A stretch of 64,000 nt of DNA, taken from contig NC_072815.1 of the NCBI RefSeq assembly GCF_003013715.1, positions 1,054,001 to 1,118,000 on the forward strand, written 5' to 3'. The notes under the pieces are model-generated. The model did no database searches. It was not told where the DNA came from and saw nothing but the letters and a program-made list of their open reading frames with translations. The position numbers and the translations under genes were made by a program. The stretch comes from Candidozyma auris. Lineage: Eukaryota > Ascomycota > Pichiomycetes > Serinales > Metschnikowiaceae. The first letter of the stretch is position 1. Each line of letters opens with the position of its first letter. Below are positions 1 to 10,892 of this stretch, piece by piece.

Positions 1-429
1 AAGCTAGTCTGCGACGTTTCACTGTTTATATACAAGAGCACAACGCGGGCCCTTCGAAAGGGAAAGACCACTTACACCTTGAAAGGAAGAAGAAGGATTG
101 GACTGTAATGTCTCCAACTTTTTTATTTTTTATTCTTGTCGTTTCATAATCTGCAACACATTGATATGGTTACCACTTCTCGATTACCATTTCTGTAATT
201 GAAGACACTGATAAAAGTAGGTGAGCATCGTAATGAACAATTGACTTACCAGAATGGTCCAATCAATGATTAAAGAACGCCTTTTAAAAGTTGGTTAGTG
301 CAAAAGAGGAAAGAAAAAAAAATCCCAGAACACGAAGTCTCCAAAAACCATAAAGTATCCTGAGGTCAGTCCCCAATACAAGGCGCGCTTTCAACTATAC
401 ATCGACTCCCCAACTCCAGCCCAAGAGCT
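1..429. other. Upstream region of the BUD16-like gene
   Basis: This is non-coding sequence at the window edge, with AT-rich tracts (about 115-145 and 305-330). It presumably holds the promoter of the gene starting at 430. I see no copy of the TGGCTGCGAA motif and no CACGTG site here. Confidence 0.4.
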
Positions 430-1818
430 ATGGAGGACATTGAAACAAAGCCGCTACTATCAGTATCATCTTCTGTGGTCCATGGATATGTGGGAAACAG
501 AAGCATTGTGTTCCCTCTTCAGACGCTTGGATGGGATGTGGATGCTATCAACACCACTGACTTCCTGAATCATCCCGGCTACGGCAAATTCAAGGGACGC
601 AAAGTTGAGCCTGAGAGACTAGAAGAGCTTTTTGACGGACTCAAGGACATTCAGGCGGACCAGTACAAGATGATGTTGGTGGGCTACTGCCCTACGTCCG
701 ATCTGTTGGAAGTCATCTACAATCACATTGAGCAATTGAAGTCGGCTAACCCTGAGTCGGTGGTGGTGGTGGACCCTGTTCTTGGAGACAACGGTAAGCT
801 CTACGTTTCAGCAGAATGCGTGCCCGTACATAAGAGGTTTTGGAGGAAAGGGCTTGTTGATTTGGCCACACCCAATCAGTTCGAGTTGGAGCTTCTCACT
901 GGCATGAAGGTCGATAGTTGGCAAGCCGCTGCCCAAGCTCTTCGCATGGTTGATGCTTTATACGACGTTCCCAACGTTGTACTCCTGTCGGTGGTAATCA
1001 ATGGCGTCATGGCCGCTGTGGGGTACTCTCGTGAGTCGTATTTCTCCACTGAGGAACCTCTCAAGGAAAATAATCGCCCTAACACGAAGGATAGCCCGTC
1101 TTCCAAGGAATATACTCCACCCAAGAAGAATGCTTCACCTCTTCCTGAGGAGGATGGAACCTCCTTACCCAAGGAAAAGGAAGCCTCCTTACCCAAAGAG
1201 GACATGGGTAAGAAGGACCCAGGGTGTCTTAAAAAACCCATGAATGCGTACATTTTCTTTTGTATGGATCGGAGAAGGGCAAACCCCGATGTGAGATACA
1301 GTGCAAACATGTTAGGTGAAATGTGGAAAGCTGCCAGCCATGAAGAAATGAAGCCATTTGAGAAATTGGCCGCTGCTGACAGACATAGGTATTATAAGGC
1401 AAAAACTGAATGCCTGGGTGTATCTATAGTGGAGATTGACGAGATTGGCTGTTCCTTCAACGGGTGTGGAGATGTCTTCTCCGCCTTGTTGGCTCACGAG
1501 TTCTACGAGAACGACAAGAAGCTCACTGGAGAAGTGATTTCTTCTGTGATGGCCAAAATGAGCAAAATTCTTCGCATCAGCTACGAGTTGGAGAAGAGGA
1601 AGACAGGTAAGGAGCCTACCCACGTAAGGGACATTGCCCTTGTTGCCCTGCGCCATGTATTTACTGAGAGAGACGTCGGTGCCGAAAATGCACAACCCGA
1701 CATACACTCTTTCAAAATCAAATTGGAATCTGGCTTGGATGAAGAGCTAGCCGATGCTGTGAAAAGCGAAGAGATTTTGAAGGGCGTTGCTGGGATCAAA
1801 TTAGAACCCTCCGCCTGA
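430..1818 (+). CDS. BUD16: Pyridoxal kinase (BUD16 type) with an internal HMG box
   Basis: Pyridoxal kinase phosphorylates pyridoxal, pyridoxine and pyridoxamine with ATP in the vitamin B6 salvage pathway. Family motifs are visible: HGYVGNRS near the N terminus, DPVLGDNG at 115-122, TPNQFELELLTG at 147-158 and the anion-hole/catalytic segment NGCGD at 344-348 (usually GTGD; Cys replaces Thr, Asp348 is kept). The protein has 462 aa; the family is typically about 300. The extra length is one block between about residues 205 and 328. It holds a charged Pro/Lys/Glu linker with an 8-codon repeat, then a clear HMG box at 268-327 (KKPMNAYIFFCMDRRRANP, followed by GEMWKA and a basic third helix ending YYKAKTE). 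The kinase fold resumes at CLGVSIVEIDEIG. The insert sits in the loop just before the GxGD helix, which in this fold covers ATP. The frame is open throughout and the ATG at 430 precedes the first motif. Whether the kinase remains active is unknown. Confidence 0.85.
   Translation: MEDIETKPLLSVSSSVVHGYVGNRSIVFPLQTLGWDVDAINTTDFLNHPGYGKFKGRKVEPERLEELFDGLKDIQADQYKMMLVGYCPTSDLLEVIYNHIEQLKSANPESVVVVDPVLGDNGKLYVSAECVPVHKRFWRKGLVDLATPNQFELELLTGMKVDSWQAAAQALRMVDALYDVPNVVLLSVVINGVMAAVGYSRESYFSTEEPLKENNRPNTKDSPSSKEYTPPKKNASPLPEEDGTSLPKEKEASLPKEDMGKKDPGCLKKPMNAYIFFCMDRRRANPDVRYSANMLGEMWKAASHEEMKPFEKLAAADRHRYYKAKTECLGVSIVEIDEIGCSFNGCGDVFSALLAHEFYENDKKLTGEVISSVMAKMSKILRISYELEKRKTGKEPTHVRDIALVALRHVFTERDVGAENAQPDIHSFKIKLESGLDEELADAVKSEEILKGVAGIKLEPSA
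1160..1207 (+). repeat. 24-nt tandem repeat in the BUD16 insert
   Basis: The 13-mer cctccttacccaa occurs at 1160-1172 and again at 1184-1196, 24 nt apart. It encodes two copies of an 8-residue unit of the form (T/A)SLPKE(K/D). It lies in the linker just before the HMG box. Confidence 0.8.
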
Positions 1819-1823
1819 AGGGA

Positions 1824-1833
1824 TTCGCAGCCA
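1824..1833 (-). promoter_or_regulatory. TGGCTGCGAA motif copy 1
   Basis: Exact TTCGCAGCCA on the plus strand, 5 nt after the BUD16 stop and about 250 bp upstream of the ATG15 start. See the finding on this motif. Confidence 0.6.
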
Positions 1834-2083
1834 GGTTCCATTCAAATACTGACATTGTGAGAATTTTAAAGGGTTCTAGATTAAATAAACATTTCAACGG
1901 TGGAAATCGATCGTGAATCGATCTGAAAAAATATCTTCACTTTACTCTGGTATGTCCATTTCTCCGAATTTTCTCTCTCTGCAACTCTTAAGTTACTATC
2001 TTCCTCCACCTTTAAGTGTGACTTCCATGTGCACTCCGATAAGATCAAACCCAACTTCTACTCTCTCCCTTATCACCACAAGA

Positions 2084-3790
2084 ATGTTAGAGAAACAACC
2101 ACTACGCCAGCGGAACACTCAAAAGACTTATGTGTTCCTTATTTTTTCGTCATTATTTGCCTTATCCATCTATAGCATCGTGCAAGCATGGGTTCCCTTT
2201 TGGATTTTGGGACCCAAGATAGATCAACAGTCAGAGCCACCTTCTACACACCTGGCTTCACTGGGCCGGTCAACCAAGTTTCAACTAAAACATGTTTTTC
2301 ACCACGGAACAGGAAGGTACAACCGTGTACATCGTCGTTTAGACATCACTCCTGAGTTCTTAAGCACGCATGAGAACACCCTTGAGGAGCTCACGGAGGC
2401 GATTTACGCCCAGGGAAATGAGCACGTAGATTCAAATAGCGCCGACTCCGTCATGTCTCAGGTAGGCATATCTCGAGCTTTCGGGGGCCAAAATCCATGG
2501 AGTGCCGAATTAGAGATTCGTTCTTCGGAGAGACCAGCTCGGTTGAGGAGGCTCAAAGAACGACACACACCGGGGTTTCTAGATAGCTACTTACGGTATG
2601 CGATAGAGGTCAAAGGAGACCCAAAAAAGCTAGATGGCATAGGGCTTGAATGGGAGCCCGAAGAGGACGTTTTGTTGCCTGACATCGAAGACAAGGACTC
2701 CGTGGTAGCCCTTGCCCTCATCTCATCAAATGCATATGTGAGGCTACCCTTGAGCGATGACGAGAAGAAGAAGCTGGACTGGATCGATGTGGGCGATCCT
2801 TGGGATGTAGATGAGGAACACCCAGATATCAATTTTGGGTGGCTCGAGGACGGGCTTCGAGGGCACGTTTTCGTTAGTAACGACTCCAAGACCGTCGTGA
2901 TTGGCATTAAAGGCACGTCTGGTGCTGGTCTTCCAGGAGGTGGGTCTGACGAAACAGGCGGAAACGATAAGATCAACGACAATTTGCTCTTCCTGTGCTG
3001 TTGCGCTAGGGTAGGCTACATGTGGACCACAGTGTGTGACTGCTACGAGAAGACATACACATGTAACCAGGATTGTCTTGAGAAGGAGCTTTTGAGACAG
3101 GATAGATACTACCAGGCTACGTTGGAATTGTACAGAAATGTGACGAAGTTGTACCCTCCAGAAACTACTGATATATGGGTGACGGGCCACTCGCTTGGAG
3201 GGGCGCTAGCATCGCTTCTTGGTAGGACTTACGGCTTGCCTGCTGTTGCATTTGAGTCGCCAGGAGAGATGCTTGCAACCAAAAGACTACATCTACCTCA
3301 AGCTCCAGGGCTTCCTCGGCACATGGAGCACATTTGGCATTTTGGGAACACTGCCGATCCGATCTTCATGGGAGTGTGCAACGGCGCCTCATCCTCATGC
3401 TCCGTGGCGGGTTATGCCATGGAGACCGCCTGCCATACGGGCAAAATATGTGTCTACGACGTGGTGACCGACTTGGGGTGGCACGTGAACTTGTTGAATC
3501 ATCGTATCCACACGGTGATTGACGACATCATTCTCAAGTACAACGAAACAGCCAAATGCGTGGACCAGCCGCCATGTCGAGACTGCTTCAATTGGCGGTT
3601 TGTCAGTAAAGATGACACAGAACCCGACGAGCCCAAGTTGCCTCATCCACTCAAGTCCAAGCCAAGTAGCCTGAGTGTAGCGAAGCCTACGAGCACATCT
3701 TCAAGCAAACCTACAGAAACAGACAAGCCCAAGAGGTGTTTGGAGAGAACATGGTACGGATGGTGTAAGAAGTGGGAGGGCGAAGAGTAA
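2084..3790 (+). CDS. ATG15: Vacuolar/MVB lipase Atg15
   Basis: Atg15 is the lipase that breaks down autophagic and Cvt body membranes inside the vacuole, reaching it through the multivesicular body pathway. From the ATG at 2084 the protein is 568 aa, with one N-terminal membrane segment (about residues 15-33, YVFLIFSSLFALSIYSIV) acting as a signal anchor. The class-3 lipase nucleophile elbow is VTGHSLGG, with Ser370. A cysteine-rich stretch (about 300-330) and a Ser/Thr/Lys-rich C-terminal tail follow family architecture. The open frame extends upstream to 1913 but begins with GTG. ATGs at 1952 and 2027 are alternative starts; I chose 2084 because it places the anchor near the N terminus as in relatives. 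Confidence 0.88.
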   Translation: MLEKQPLRQRNTQKTYVFLIFSSLFALSIYSIVQAWVPFWILGPKIDQQSEPPSTHLASLGRSTKFQLKHVFHHGTGRYNRVHRRLDITPEFLSTHENTLEELTEAIYAQGNEHVDSNSADSVMSQVGISRAFGGQNPWSAELEIRSSERPARLRRLKERHTPGFLDSYLRYAIEVKGDPKKLDGIGLEWEPEEDVLLPDIEDKDSVVALALISSNAYVRLPLSDDEKKKLDWIDVGDPWDVDEEHPDINFGWLEDGLRGHVFVSNDSKTVVIGIKGTSGAGLPGGGSDETGGNDKINDNLLFLCCCARVGYMWTTVCDCYEKTYTCNQDCLEKELLRQDRYYQATLELYRNVTKLYPPETTDIWVTGHSLGGALASLLGRTYGLPAVAFESPGEMLATKRLHLPQAPGLPRHMEHIWHFGNTADPIFMGVCNGASSSCSVAGYAMETACHTGKICVYDVVTDLGWHVNLLNHRIHTVIDDIILKYNETAKCVDQPPCRDCFNWRFVSKDDTEPDEPKLPHPLKSKPSSLSVAKPTSTSSSKPTETDKPKRCLERTWYGWCKKWEGEE

Positions 3791-5063
3791 CTGAGAAAGT
3801 GGTGATGGAGTTGGAGCGGTAAGCCACTCCAGGTATTCATTGATTTTTCCTAAAGCGGCGTAAATGTGTTGCGCAAGCAACAAGGCGTCACTTGTAAAAG
3901 CCATCCATGAATAGTTGCGAAATGCGCCAGTGGCACAGAATGCAAATGACGGGATAGAAGCCTTCCTCGCGATGTGACGTAATGGGTAATGTCCAAACAA
4001 TGCTTCGGTGACCACGGAAAATTATCCCTCTGGGAGTTCTCTGATGTGCCCTCACGAACCCTCACTCACATGAAGATGGCTCCTTGATAGCTCCTTGAAG
4101 CTTTGCCCCAGGCCTCGCGGCGTGACATTTGCCCGGCCCCTTTGGAGTCCGCAGCATGGCAATGCGTGCCCCAGTGCATGGAAAGCTGCTATCAAAAAGG
4201 TGGTGAACGGCTGCGAAACACTAGCAATCTAAAACCGTTGATCTTAAAGCGGAGTGGGCCAACGAAATTGATAGATGAGGGATTGAGCGCTGAAAAATTC
4301 AGGTTATTCGGTTTTTCAGGACTTTCCTAAAACGTTACAAATGACTCCTTGCGCTTGGCGGAAGAGAAGTCTTCAGAGCAAGGCTTCTATGAGTTCGCGC
4401 CACAAAGAAGAGTGCAAAAGAAGATGATAAAAAAAATCGGTGACCTGCCTGTTTAGGCGTCAGATGTTTTGACGCATTAAGAAAAATTTCAGCCCCATTA
4501 GGTTGATTGCCAAACATTCTTCCTGCACAATCACCCTACCCTTGCTAGCCGCCGAGGTTGCAAAACAAGCAGAGGTAGGTGAAATTGATGGAAGCCGAAC
4601 AGTTCAAGGTGACAAAAATGACAAAACTTGTTTCCGTGGGGAGAAAATGTTACGATCAGCGACTCTGTTGGCCCCTTTTCCTTGGCTTGGCCTTGTGGTC
4701 ACTTTTAGCAACAAATGCATTGCGCACTGGGGCCTGTGGGTTGTTCTACTGCTGGGGCTCGCTTCGCTGCAGGACAACGCTTGTCAAGTCATTCCAAGAG
4801 GGCTTTCTTTGCCGGGCACTTAAATACTTTCTCGCATCACCCATTTGCTACTACTTTGCTTTTTTTTCCAAAGAACTAATAGTATCTTCATTTGAGCGAT
4901 CTGAACTTCGTTTGGCCCATCAATTGAAAAAGTAAAGGCTCAGTACTGTTCTATCCGTTCCCCCCCTGGCCTTGGTTATTCAAATAGCAACCAAACACAT
5001 CTCATCAAATAAACAGAAACACCCTTTCGTTTTCCCCATCAACGACACTTTCCAAACTCCAAA
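3791..5063. other. Intergenic region upstream of SUR7
   Basis: This 1.27-kb gap contains only short unsupported open frames. It carries one motif variant (CGGCTGCGAA at 4208) and TATA-like sequence (cacttaaatactt, near 4815). No RNA gene was recognised. Confidence 0.4.
4208..4217 (+). promoter_or_regulatory. TGGCTGCGAA motif, one-mismatch copy
   Basis: CGGCTGCGAA, with C for T at position 1, about 850 bp upstream of SUR7. The 9-bp core GGCTGCGAA is intact. Confidence 0.45.
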
Positions 5064-5888
5064 ATGCTCAGAGCTAGCGGCACTTTCGTCAACCTCTTTT
5101 TGTTAGCCGGTACCACCCTTTTGTTGATCTTTATTGTCTTGGCTGGCTCCGTCAACCATTTCCCATTCAACAGATTCGAATGGCTTAGAGCCGATACTTC
5201 TCAAATTGAGGGTGCTTACGGCGAGTCCAAGTGGTTTTTCTGGGGTGTTTGTGATGCAAGCAACCTTTCCAATTGTATGACCGGTCCTGCCTACCCAATC
5301 TCTCCTAACAGGAACTTTGGCACTGAGCAAGGTGTCCCAAGCGATTTCATCAACGATGACTCCACCTTCTTCTACTTGTCGAGATTTGCCTTTGCTTTCC
5401 TCATCATTGGTTTTATCTTCACTGCTCTTGCCTTCATTGTCGACATGGCTGGCTTCTGCTTTGACTTCATTGAGAGAATTGTTATCATTTTGGTCACCCT
5501 AGCTCTCTTCTTTATTGCTGGCTTTGCTGCTTTCCAGACCTCCGTGGCTGTGTTGGCAAGAAACGCTTTTAAGGACGAGAACTTGAGTGCCAAGCTTGGT
5601 GTCAAGGGTTTCGCTATAATGTGGACGGCAGTGGCTTGTTTAGCTATCATTTGGTTCATCACTTGTGCCAACAACATTGCCACCTCCTACAAGAAGCACA
5701 TTGAAAATGTCCGCGGTAGCGAAGGAGGCTACTACCCTCAGGGTCCACAGGACGGCGGCGAGCTCGCTGACGACTCCTCATTCACCAGATCGGTGCCTGT
5801 GGAGAAGGACGCCAACGCTGGCAGCGGTGGTATCCGTTTTTTCAGAATCAAGAGAAACCAGAAGCCCTCCGATGAAGAGAGCGTTTAA
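5064..5888 (+). CDS. SUR7: Sur7/eisosome family tetraspan membrane protein
   Basis: Sur7-family proteins mark MCC/eisosome furrows of the plasma membrane and affect endocytosis, wall organisation and sphingolipid balance. The 274-aa product has four predicted membrane spans (about 8-28, 106-126, 137-156, 183-203). The first external loop carries the family signature region W-x-x-G-x-C (WGVC, Cys63) with a second Cys at 71 (NLSNC). The C-terminal tail is cytosolic, rich in Gly, Asp and Ser. The ATG at 5064 is in good context (CAAAATG), followed directly by span 1. Orthology to SUR7 rather than the paralogue FMP45 is an inference from the first 70 residues. Confidence 0.82.
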   Translation: MLRASGTFVNLFLLAGTTLLLIFIVLAGSVNHFPFNRFEWLRADTSQIEGAYGESKWFFWGVCDASNLSNCMTGPAYPISPNRNFGTEQGVPSDFINDDSTFFYLSRFAFAFLIIGFIFTALAFIVDMAGFCFDFIERIVIILVTLALFFIAGFAAFQTSVAVLARNAFKDENLSAKLGVKGFAIMWTAVACLAIIWFITCANNIATSYKKHIENVRGSEGGYYPQGPQDGGELADDSSFTRSVPVEKDANAGSGGIRFFRIKRNQKPSDEESV

Positions 5889-6164
5889 TTAAGTCGAAAG
5901 AGTCTCTTTTTCGCTTTCCCACCTCCTTCATCATCAGGGTGACCTCGATAAGCATTGTCGGCCACTGCTGGCACCATGTGATTTGCTGATTTTGATACCG
6001 TATGTGTAATATACAAGTAATTGATCTTCAGTGTAAGTGATAGAGGAGAGTAGTTTAGGAGAATTAGGGTACGGCTGCATATGCACCATGACGAGAAGTG
6101 TAAATCTGAGGTACTCTAGAGGCGTTTATTTAAGCCTTGATACTGAGAGTTAAATTAATAAACT

Positions 6165-6214
6165 AAAAAAAAAAAAAAGAAAGAAAAGAAAAAAAAAAAA
6201 TATATATATATATA
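6165..6214. repeat. Poly(A)-rich and (TA)7 low-complexity tract
   Basis: A purine run of nearly all A (6165-6200) is followed directly by seven TA dinucleotides (6201-6214). It lies about 280 bp past the SUR7 stop. Such tracts are nucleosome-excluding in yeasts. Confidence 0.8.
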
Positions 6215-6657
6215 GTGATCATTGGATGGTGAACAAGTCGTGTTGATTTTTGAATGCTGTATCAGTTCTGTGAACAATCTGAGTGACCGTGAAAATCTAC
6301 CAAAAAGTCGTGAACAGATCGAGGGTGGGGATACCCAAATTTTGCAAATGTGTGATATTAAAGATGACATGAATTGGTAGGATAAACAGCTGATCTCTTT
6401 GCCCGACGATATGTCAGTCAGTAGTGAAGTCATTCAAGTATCCATGGACAAACTGTCGCAGTAAGTTCTAACAGAGTGAGACCTACAACCCTAATACCCA
6501 GAAACCGTAAAGTTGAAGACAATATCCGTTGCGAGGTCGACATTGCGGCCTCAAAAATTCAAGGAGGCGCTCTTTAACGACGTCACACACTTTGTAATTT
6601 TTTCTTCTGATGAAGGTTCCTTTGAAATATTCAAGATAAATATCAACGGAGTATCTT

Positions 6658-6667
6658 TTCGCAGCCA
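6658..6667 (-). promoter_or_regulatory. TGGCTGCGAA motif copy 2
   Basis: Exact copy in the long gap upstream of the kinase gene, about 1.8 kb from its ATG. Confidence 0.6.
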
Positions 6668-7673
6668 CCGCCCTCGTGGTACATAACAACACAACCTGCG
6701 ACTAAGTTTGATGCTTTGGATTGTTTTTCTCGCTTCTTTTGCTGCTTTACGTATACTTGTCTGATCGTTCTTGAAGAACCTTAGCGTAGGCTCGCCTGGA
6801 TGAGGTGCGTTAGTGTGAGGCACGGGCGGGATCCGGCGCTGCGATCAAGTCACCATGATGTAAACTATCACTATGAATATCTTCATGTCACCGGGACGTG
6901 GGAACAGATAAGAAGAAAAGGATGAAAGGAAAAGGTAAAAAGAAGTCAGAAATAGAACTTCTATGAAGAAACAAAGAGCTTAGAAGTGTACGGTCGGAGT
7001 GTCTCTGGTTTGTAAGACCTTTTTGACACTGTGTACCAAGATATGGCGACTTATCTCCTCCCAAAGACAATGTCAGGCAGCTTGAAGTGTAGAACAAAAA
7101 AAGGAAAGGCATAACAGGGTGCAACTAGGCAACCGATGAGGCCTTGATTCTGTTCAACAACCTGCAAATTACTGGAGGGCGCCTCCGTTTACAGGCAGGC
7201 CGTTGTGCAAACGAAAGAAAGTCAATAACGTCGAAATGAATCAAGAGAATACAAGCTGATGTAAGCGCTGGATTCGATTTGTTGTCTTCAACAAATTGAC
7301 GAGGTATTCAGCATCCATGAACTAGGCTCGGTCTTCCAAGCAGCTACAAGAACAACTATAAAAAAATTATTCTGAGTCCATTCCCTCTCTCAGTAAAGTC
7401 CCTAGTGTTCGACAGCAAAGCGTGTATAATAATGGCGTCATATTCACCCAGCTTTTAACCTGGAGACTTTTGCAGCTATTATCAGTAGCAGGTACAATGC
7501 ATGGTTCTTCATCTACAATCATCGGCCGACAAAGGGTCTAAAAAAGAGAGCCAAAGAATCACCAGTAGACTCCTTTTCAGAAAAGAACGGCCCGTGTGGC
7601 TCTTCAAAATGTTATCCGCTAGTATATTTCCAACTCCAAGGCGCTGTCCACTTAACTTTCTTCGATGGGCGTT

Positions 7674-7683
7674 TTCGCAGCCA
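7674..7683 (-). promoter_or_regulatory. TGGCTGCGAA motif copy 3
   Basis: Exact copy about 780 bp upstream of the kinase ATG; the extended plus-strand context is GTTTTCGCAGCCACT. Confidence 0.6.
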
Positions 7684-8463
7684 CTGGCTCAAAAGAGGAA
7701 GGCACAACAAAACCCATCAGCACCGGCGAATGACCATGATCCGAAAAGTTACCTCCAAAACCCCCACCACTCAGCCAAAGAAACACCGTTTCTGGCGACT
7801 TGCATGGTTGTGGAATCTGTACTTAGTGGACCCTGTTCGATGCGGATTATTGCTGCCCCTGGCCGACGTAGTGAGGAGGCGACGAGAAAATAAAAAGAAA
7901 AGAATGTCTGCCGGCCTCAATTGATGCCTCCCTCATGGTCCCAACACTAATTAATCAGAAACAAAAGCAGTCAATTGCCATAGTAAACGCGGATATTCGC
8001 CCCACTTCTCTTTTTTTCCAAGTAATCATTACCCTTTACCTAATTTTTTCATTTTGAGGCTGCTTCTTCTATCGACTCGCCTTTTTTTCCTCTGTCGTTA
8101 TCGCTCTCAATCACCAGGGCACTCTTAAAATTCCTTCTCCTCCCCCCAGTGCGATTTCCCCAGACGGTCGGCCCCACCTGCTCCGCAAGACCTGGGGAAA
8201 CGCCCACAGGAATTTCTTGTAAAAAAAAAGGATCTAAGGCAAATTTACCTTTTTCTCGAGCTCCCGCTTGCCTAAACGAGCGGGACCACGGAGCCGTATT
8301 TCTTTTCTGCCTCTTCTTCTCCCCTATAATTCTTCCTCCCTCGATGTTCCATCCTCGCCCGTCCTGTACTACACAATCGCAATAAAGTCGGCCCAAAAGA
8401 ACCTTGTCTGCTTCTCTTCTTCCCTCCACCCTCTCCTAACCCGCCCAAGTGTTGTGTCTGGAA

Positions 8464-10767
8464 ATGACCGAGAAACATCACTTGAAGCACCTTTTTCACA
8501 GGGAAAAGACTCCCAAGGCCGAACGGACCTCCTCCCATCATGGCCTTCTGAAGCTCTTCCACAAGAGAGACCGCAGCCCGGAGGGTCTGGAAAAGACCTC
8601 CACCACGACCCCAAGCACACCCCTGGGGCCGTCTTCCGAGCTGAATGTGTCGAGAACACCGTCTGTGTTTTCGATGAAGCGGTCGGATACAAACGCTCTT
8701 CGAGAGAGACCGCAGGCGCCGCCCCCAGTCAATAGACCAGTCAAGAGAGCTGAGACGTTTGCCCACGCTCCTCTGCCCAAGTTGGGCTTAAGCAAGAAGA
8801 AATCGTTCAATGGGAACGTTGCAAGCGGGTTTGTTGCACCGCCTCACCATGACAAGATCAAGTACAATCCATATGGCTTGATCAAGAACCCGCTGGACCA
8901 GGTGCCTCATCTGGCCTCTTTCTACTTGAAAGGTGGGCCTGAATCGGACGTCAAAGTGCCTGCTAACCCGGTGGCCAACCCCAACGACTACTTGCCCAAC
9001 GAAATGCATGAGAATCACGTCAACTTCTTGGACGATTTCGAGTTTGAGACTGACGTCCACAAGCTCGGCGATGGTGGATCGGCAGAGGTACGCATTGTAC
9101 AATTGGCCACTAACAAAAAGAAGCTTTATGCATTGAAGAAGCTCTCAATGTTCCGCCACGAGTCTGATGAAGAATTTTATGATCGCTCTTCGAAAGAATA
9201 CATCATCTCTCGCAAGGCATCTGATCTGAGACATGTGGTATACAGTTTGGCTCTCTTAAGGCTACAGTCACAAGGCACTATCACTAGAGGATGGGGAATC
9301 GTCATGGAGTACTGTCGGGGTGGCGACCTTTTTAGTCAGATTGTCAAGCCTGGTTGGAAAAGGTCCCCCATGGTAGAGAAGTTTTGCATATTCAAACAGA
9401 TTGCATATGGCCTCAAGTATCTCCATGATCATGACATAGTACATCGGGACATGAAGCCAGAAAACATTTTGTTGGACTCCAACGGCGTGGCGAAGCTTTG
9501 TGATTTTGGCGTGAGTGATTATGGCCACGAGGACCCTCAAAACTTCGACTCTCCGCTTAAGAGGTTCACCACATACGTTGGTTCTCCCCCATACTCCCCT
9601 CCAGAAGTGATGAAGCTCAAGGACGCTAGCCATTCCGAGAAGGCGTCTCTTGCGTACGATGGGTTTAAGATGGATGCGTGGGGGCTCGGGATGCTTCTCT
9701 TTTGCATAGTTTACGCCGGCGTCCCCTTCCAGCAATCCTCCCTTCACGATCACCAATTTAGAGACTACAAGTTCAACAGAGATAGGTTTTGCTCCGATCA
9801 CCCGCTGTTCAAGACCAACGCTGATTACGCTAGGGGTCCAGGGTCGAAATTTAAGTGGGCTGCAAGATTTGAAAGCAATGGCGCGGCTAGGGTAGCTTGG
9901 AAGCTCTGTGATCCTAGTGTCAAAACCAGATACGATTTAGACGTTTTGTTTAATGACCCGTGGTTACAAGGCTTGGAAATGTGCATTTATGAACACCCCG
10001 ACCAAAATGTTAATCATATAATCCACGGTAACGGCGCTACATCATCATCTAATTCATCAGTTTACGCCCCCTCAGGAGCTCCATCAAGAAAGAATACGTC
10101 ATACGGCCAGATTGAAGACGAAGGTAACCTACATACCCCATTCAGGAGCATGTTGGACATGCCCAGCTTGCAACAAGCCAACGCCGATGATACCTCGTCA
10201 GTAAAGTCAAGCTCGCTGTTGCTGCATTCAAAGGTAAATGAGGAGAAAGTTCTCAAGAACAGAGGCAGCAGTGATGCTTCGCTCCATACATTATCTTCAG
10301 CTGGATCGAGCAGCGGTAAGCTCAAATCAATGTGCGATGTAGGCATTGATAAGAATACCTTACCGAGAGTCGCTGAAGCCGAACATGAAGACGGGAAGAC
10401 CACACTACCGGCAGTACATGAAGGAAGTGAGTCTCATGAAGAGAACAATGGCACAGCGAATGGGGATGCTCAGGCGGATGCCAGTAATGAGCTACAGGAC
10501 TGCTTGGATCAAACAGAAAAGTTGACCCTCAATGAGGGAGAGTCTAGATTGGCCGTGAACGGTGAAAGCGAAGATGGAAAGGGCAGACATGAGTCAACTG
10601 CCTCTTGTGTTACAGGTGAAGAGAATGAACCGGCCAACTTCCTCAAGGAGAAAGTGCTTTACGATAGCGACGACTTGAAGATAGACAGCAACGGATTTTG
10701 CGAATTGGGTTACAGGATTAGGAAACACCACCACCTTGATATCAGTGCAGCGAAATCGAAGAGGTGA
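8464..10767 (+). CDS. Ser/Thr protein kinase of the SAT4(HAL4)/HRK1 group
   Basis: Kinases of this fungal group regulate plasma-membrane ion transport (Trk potassium uptake, Pma1 activation). The 767-aa protein has a basic, low-complexity N-terminal half with the [11 protein letters not shown] segment typical of the group. The kinase domain follows: Gly-rich loop near 202, invariant Lys225 (ALKK), catalytic HRDMKPEN with Asp329, DFG with Asp347, and the extended SPPYSPPEV activation segment. A lobe insert with [14 protein letters not shown] and RVAWKLCDP is also characteristic of this group. The C-terminal 230 residues are acidic and disordered-looking. The open frame begins at 8449 with GTG; the first ATG is 8464. 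Assignment to SAT4 versus HRK1 is not resolved. Confidence 0.8.
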   Translation: MTEKHHLKHLFHREKTPKAERTSSHHGLLKLFHKRDRSPEGLEKTSTTTPSTPLGPSSELNVSRTPSVFSMKRSDTNALRERPQAPPPVNRPVKRAETFAHAPLPKLGLSKKKSFNGNVASGFVAPPHHDKIKYNPYGLIKNPLDQVPHLASFYLKGGPESDVKVPANPVANPNDYLPNEMHENHVNFLDDFEFETDVHKLGDGGSAEVRIVQLATNKKKLYALKKLSMFRHESDEEFYDRSSKEYIISRKASDLRHVVYSLALLRLQSQGTITRGWGIVMEYCRGGDLFSQIVKPGWKRSPMVEKFCIFKQIAYGLKYLHDHDIVHRDMKPENILLDSNGVAKLCDFGVSDYGHEDPQNFDSPLKRFTTYVGSPPYSPPEVMKLKDASHSEKASLAYDGFKMDAWGLGMLLFCIVYAGVPFQQSSLHDHQFRDYKFNRDRFCSDHPLFKTNADYARGPGSKFKWAARFESNGAARVAWKLCDPSVKTRYDLDVLFNDPWLQGLEMCIYEHPDQNVNHIIHGNGATSSSNSSVYAPSGAPSRKNTSYGQIEDEGNLHTPFRSMLDMPSLQQANADDTSSVKSSSLLLHSKVNEEKVLKNRGSSDASLHTLSSAGSSSGKLKSMCDVGIDKNTLPRVAEAEHEDGKTTLPAVHEGSESHEENNGTANGDAQADASNELQDCLDQTEKLTLNEGESRLAVNGESEDGKGRHESTASCVTGEENEPANFLKEKVLYDSDDLKIDSNGFCELGYRIRKHHHLDISAAKSKR

Positions 10768-10892
10768 TGGCGAACATGACATATAGACCATAGGCTAATG
10801 AACCGCGCCTAAGGAGTTATCTTTTGTAGTCTACAATTGTAGTCGATGATTATTGTGTATTCGTTACGTCAACCCAGATTATACAGAAAAAC

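Larger units (their letters stand above)
5889..8463. other. Long intergenic region upstream of the SAT4/HRK1-type kinase
   Basis: This 2.57-kb gap has a poly(A)-rich tract joined to a (TA)7 run (6165-6214) and two exact TGGCTGCGAA-type copies (6658, 7674). A 130-codon open frame (7501-7893, plus) begins with ATG but shows nothing I recognise. The last 300 bp before the kinase are strongly pyrimidine-rich on the plus strand, as is common just upstream of yeast ORFs. Confidence 0.4.

Noticed and set aside
1031..1429. Possible in-frame 399-nt intron (GTGAGT ... TATAG) that would remove the HMG box from the BUD16-like gene
   Set aside because: No TACTAAC-type branch site sits 6 nt before the acceptor, unlike all six other introns. 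Removal would also delete the kinase strand LGVSIVEI. RNA-seq would settle it.
7501..7893. 130-codon ATG-initiated open frame upstream of the kinase gene
   Set aside because: Composition and lack of motifs suggest chance; it also contains a copy of the recurring motif.
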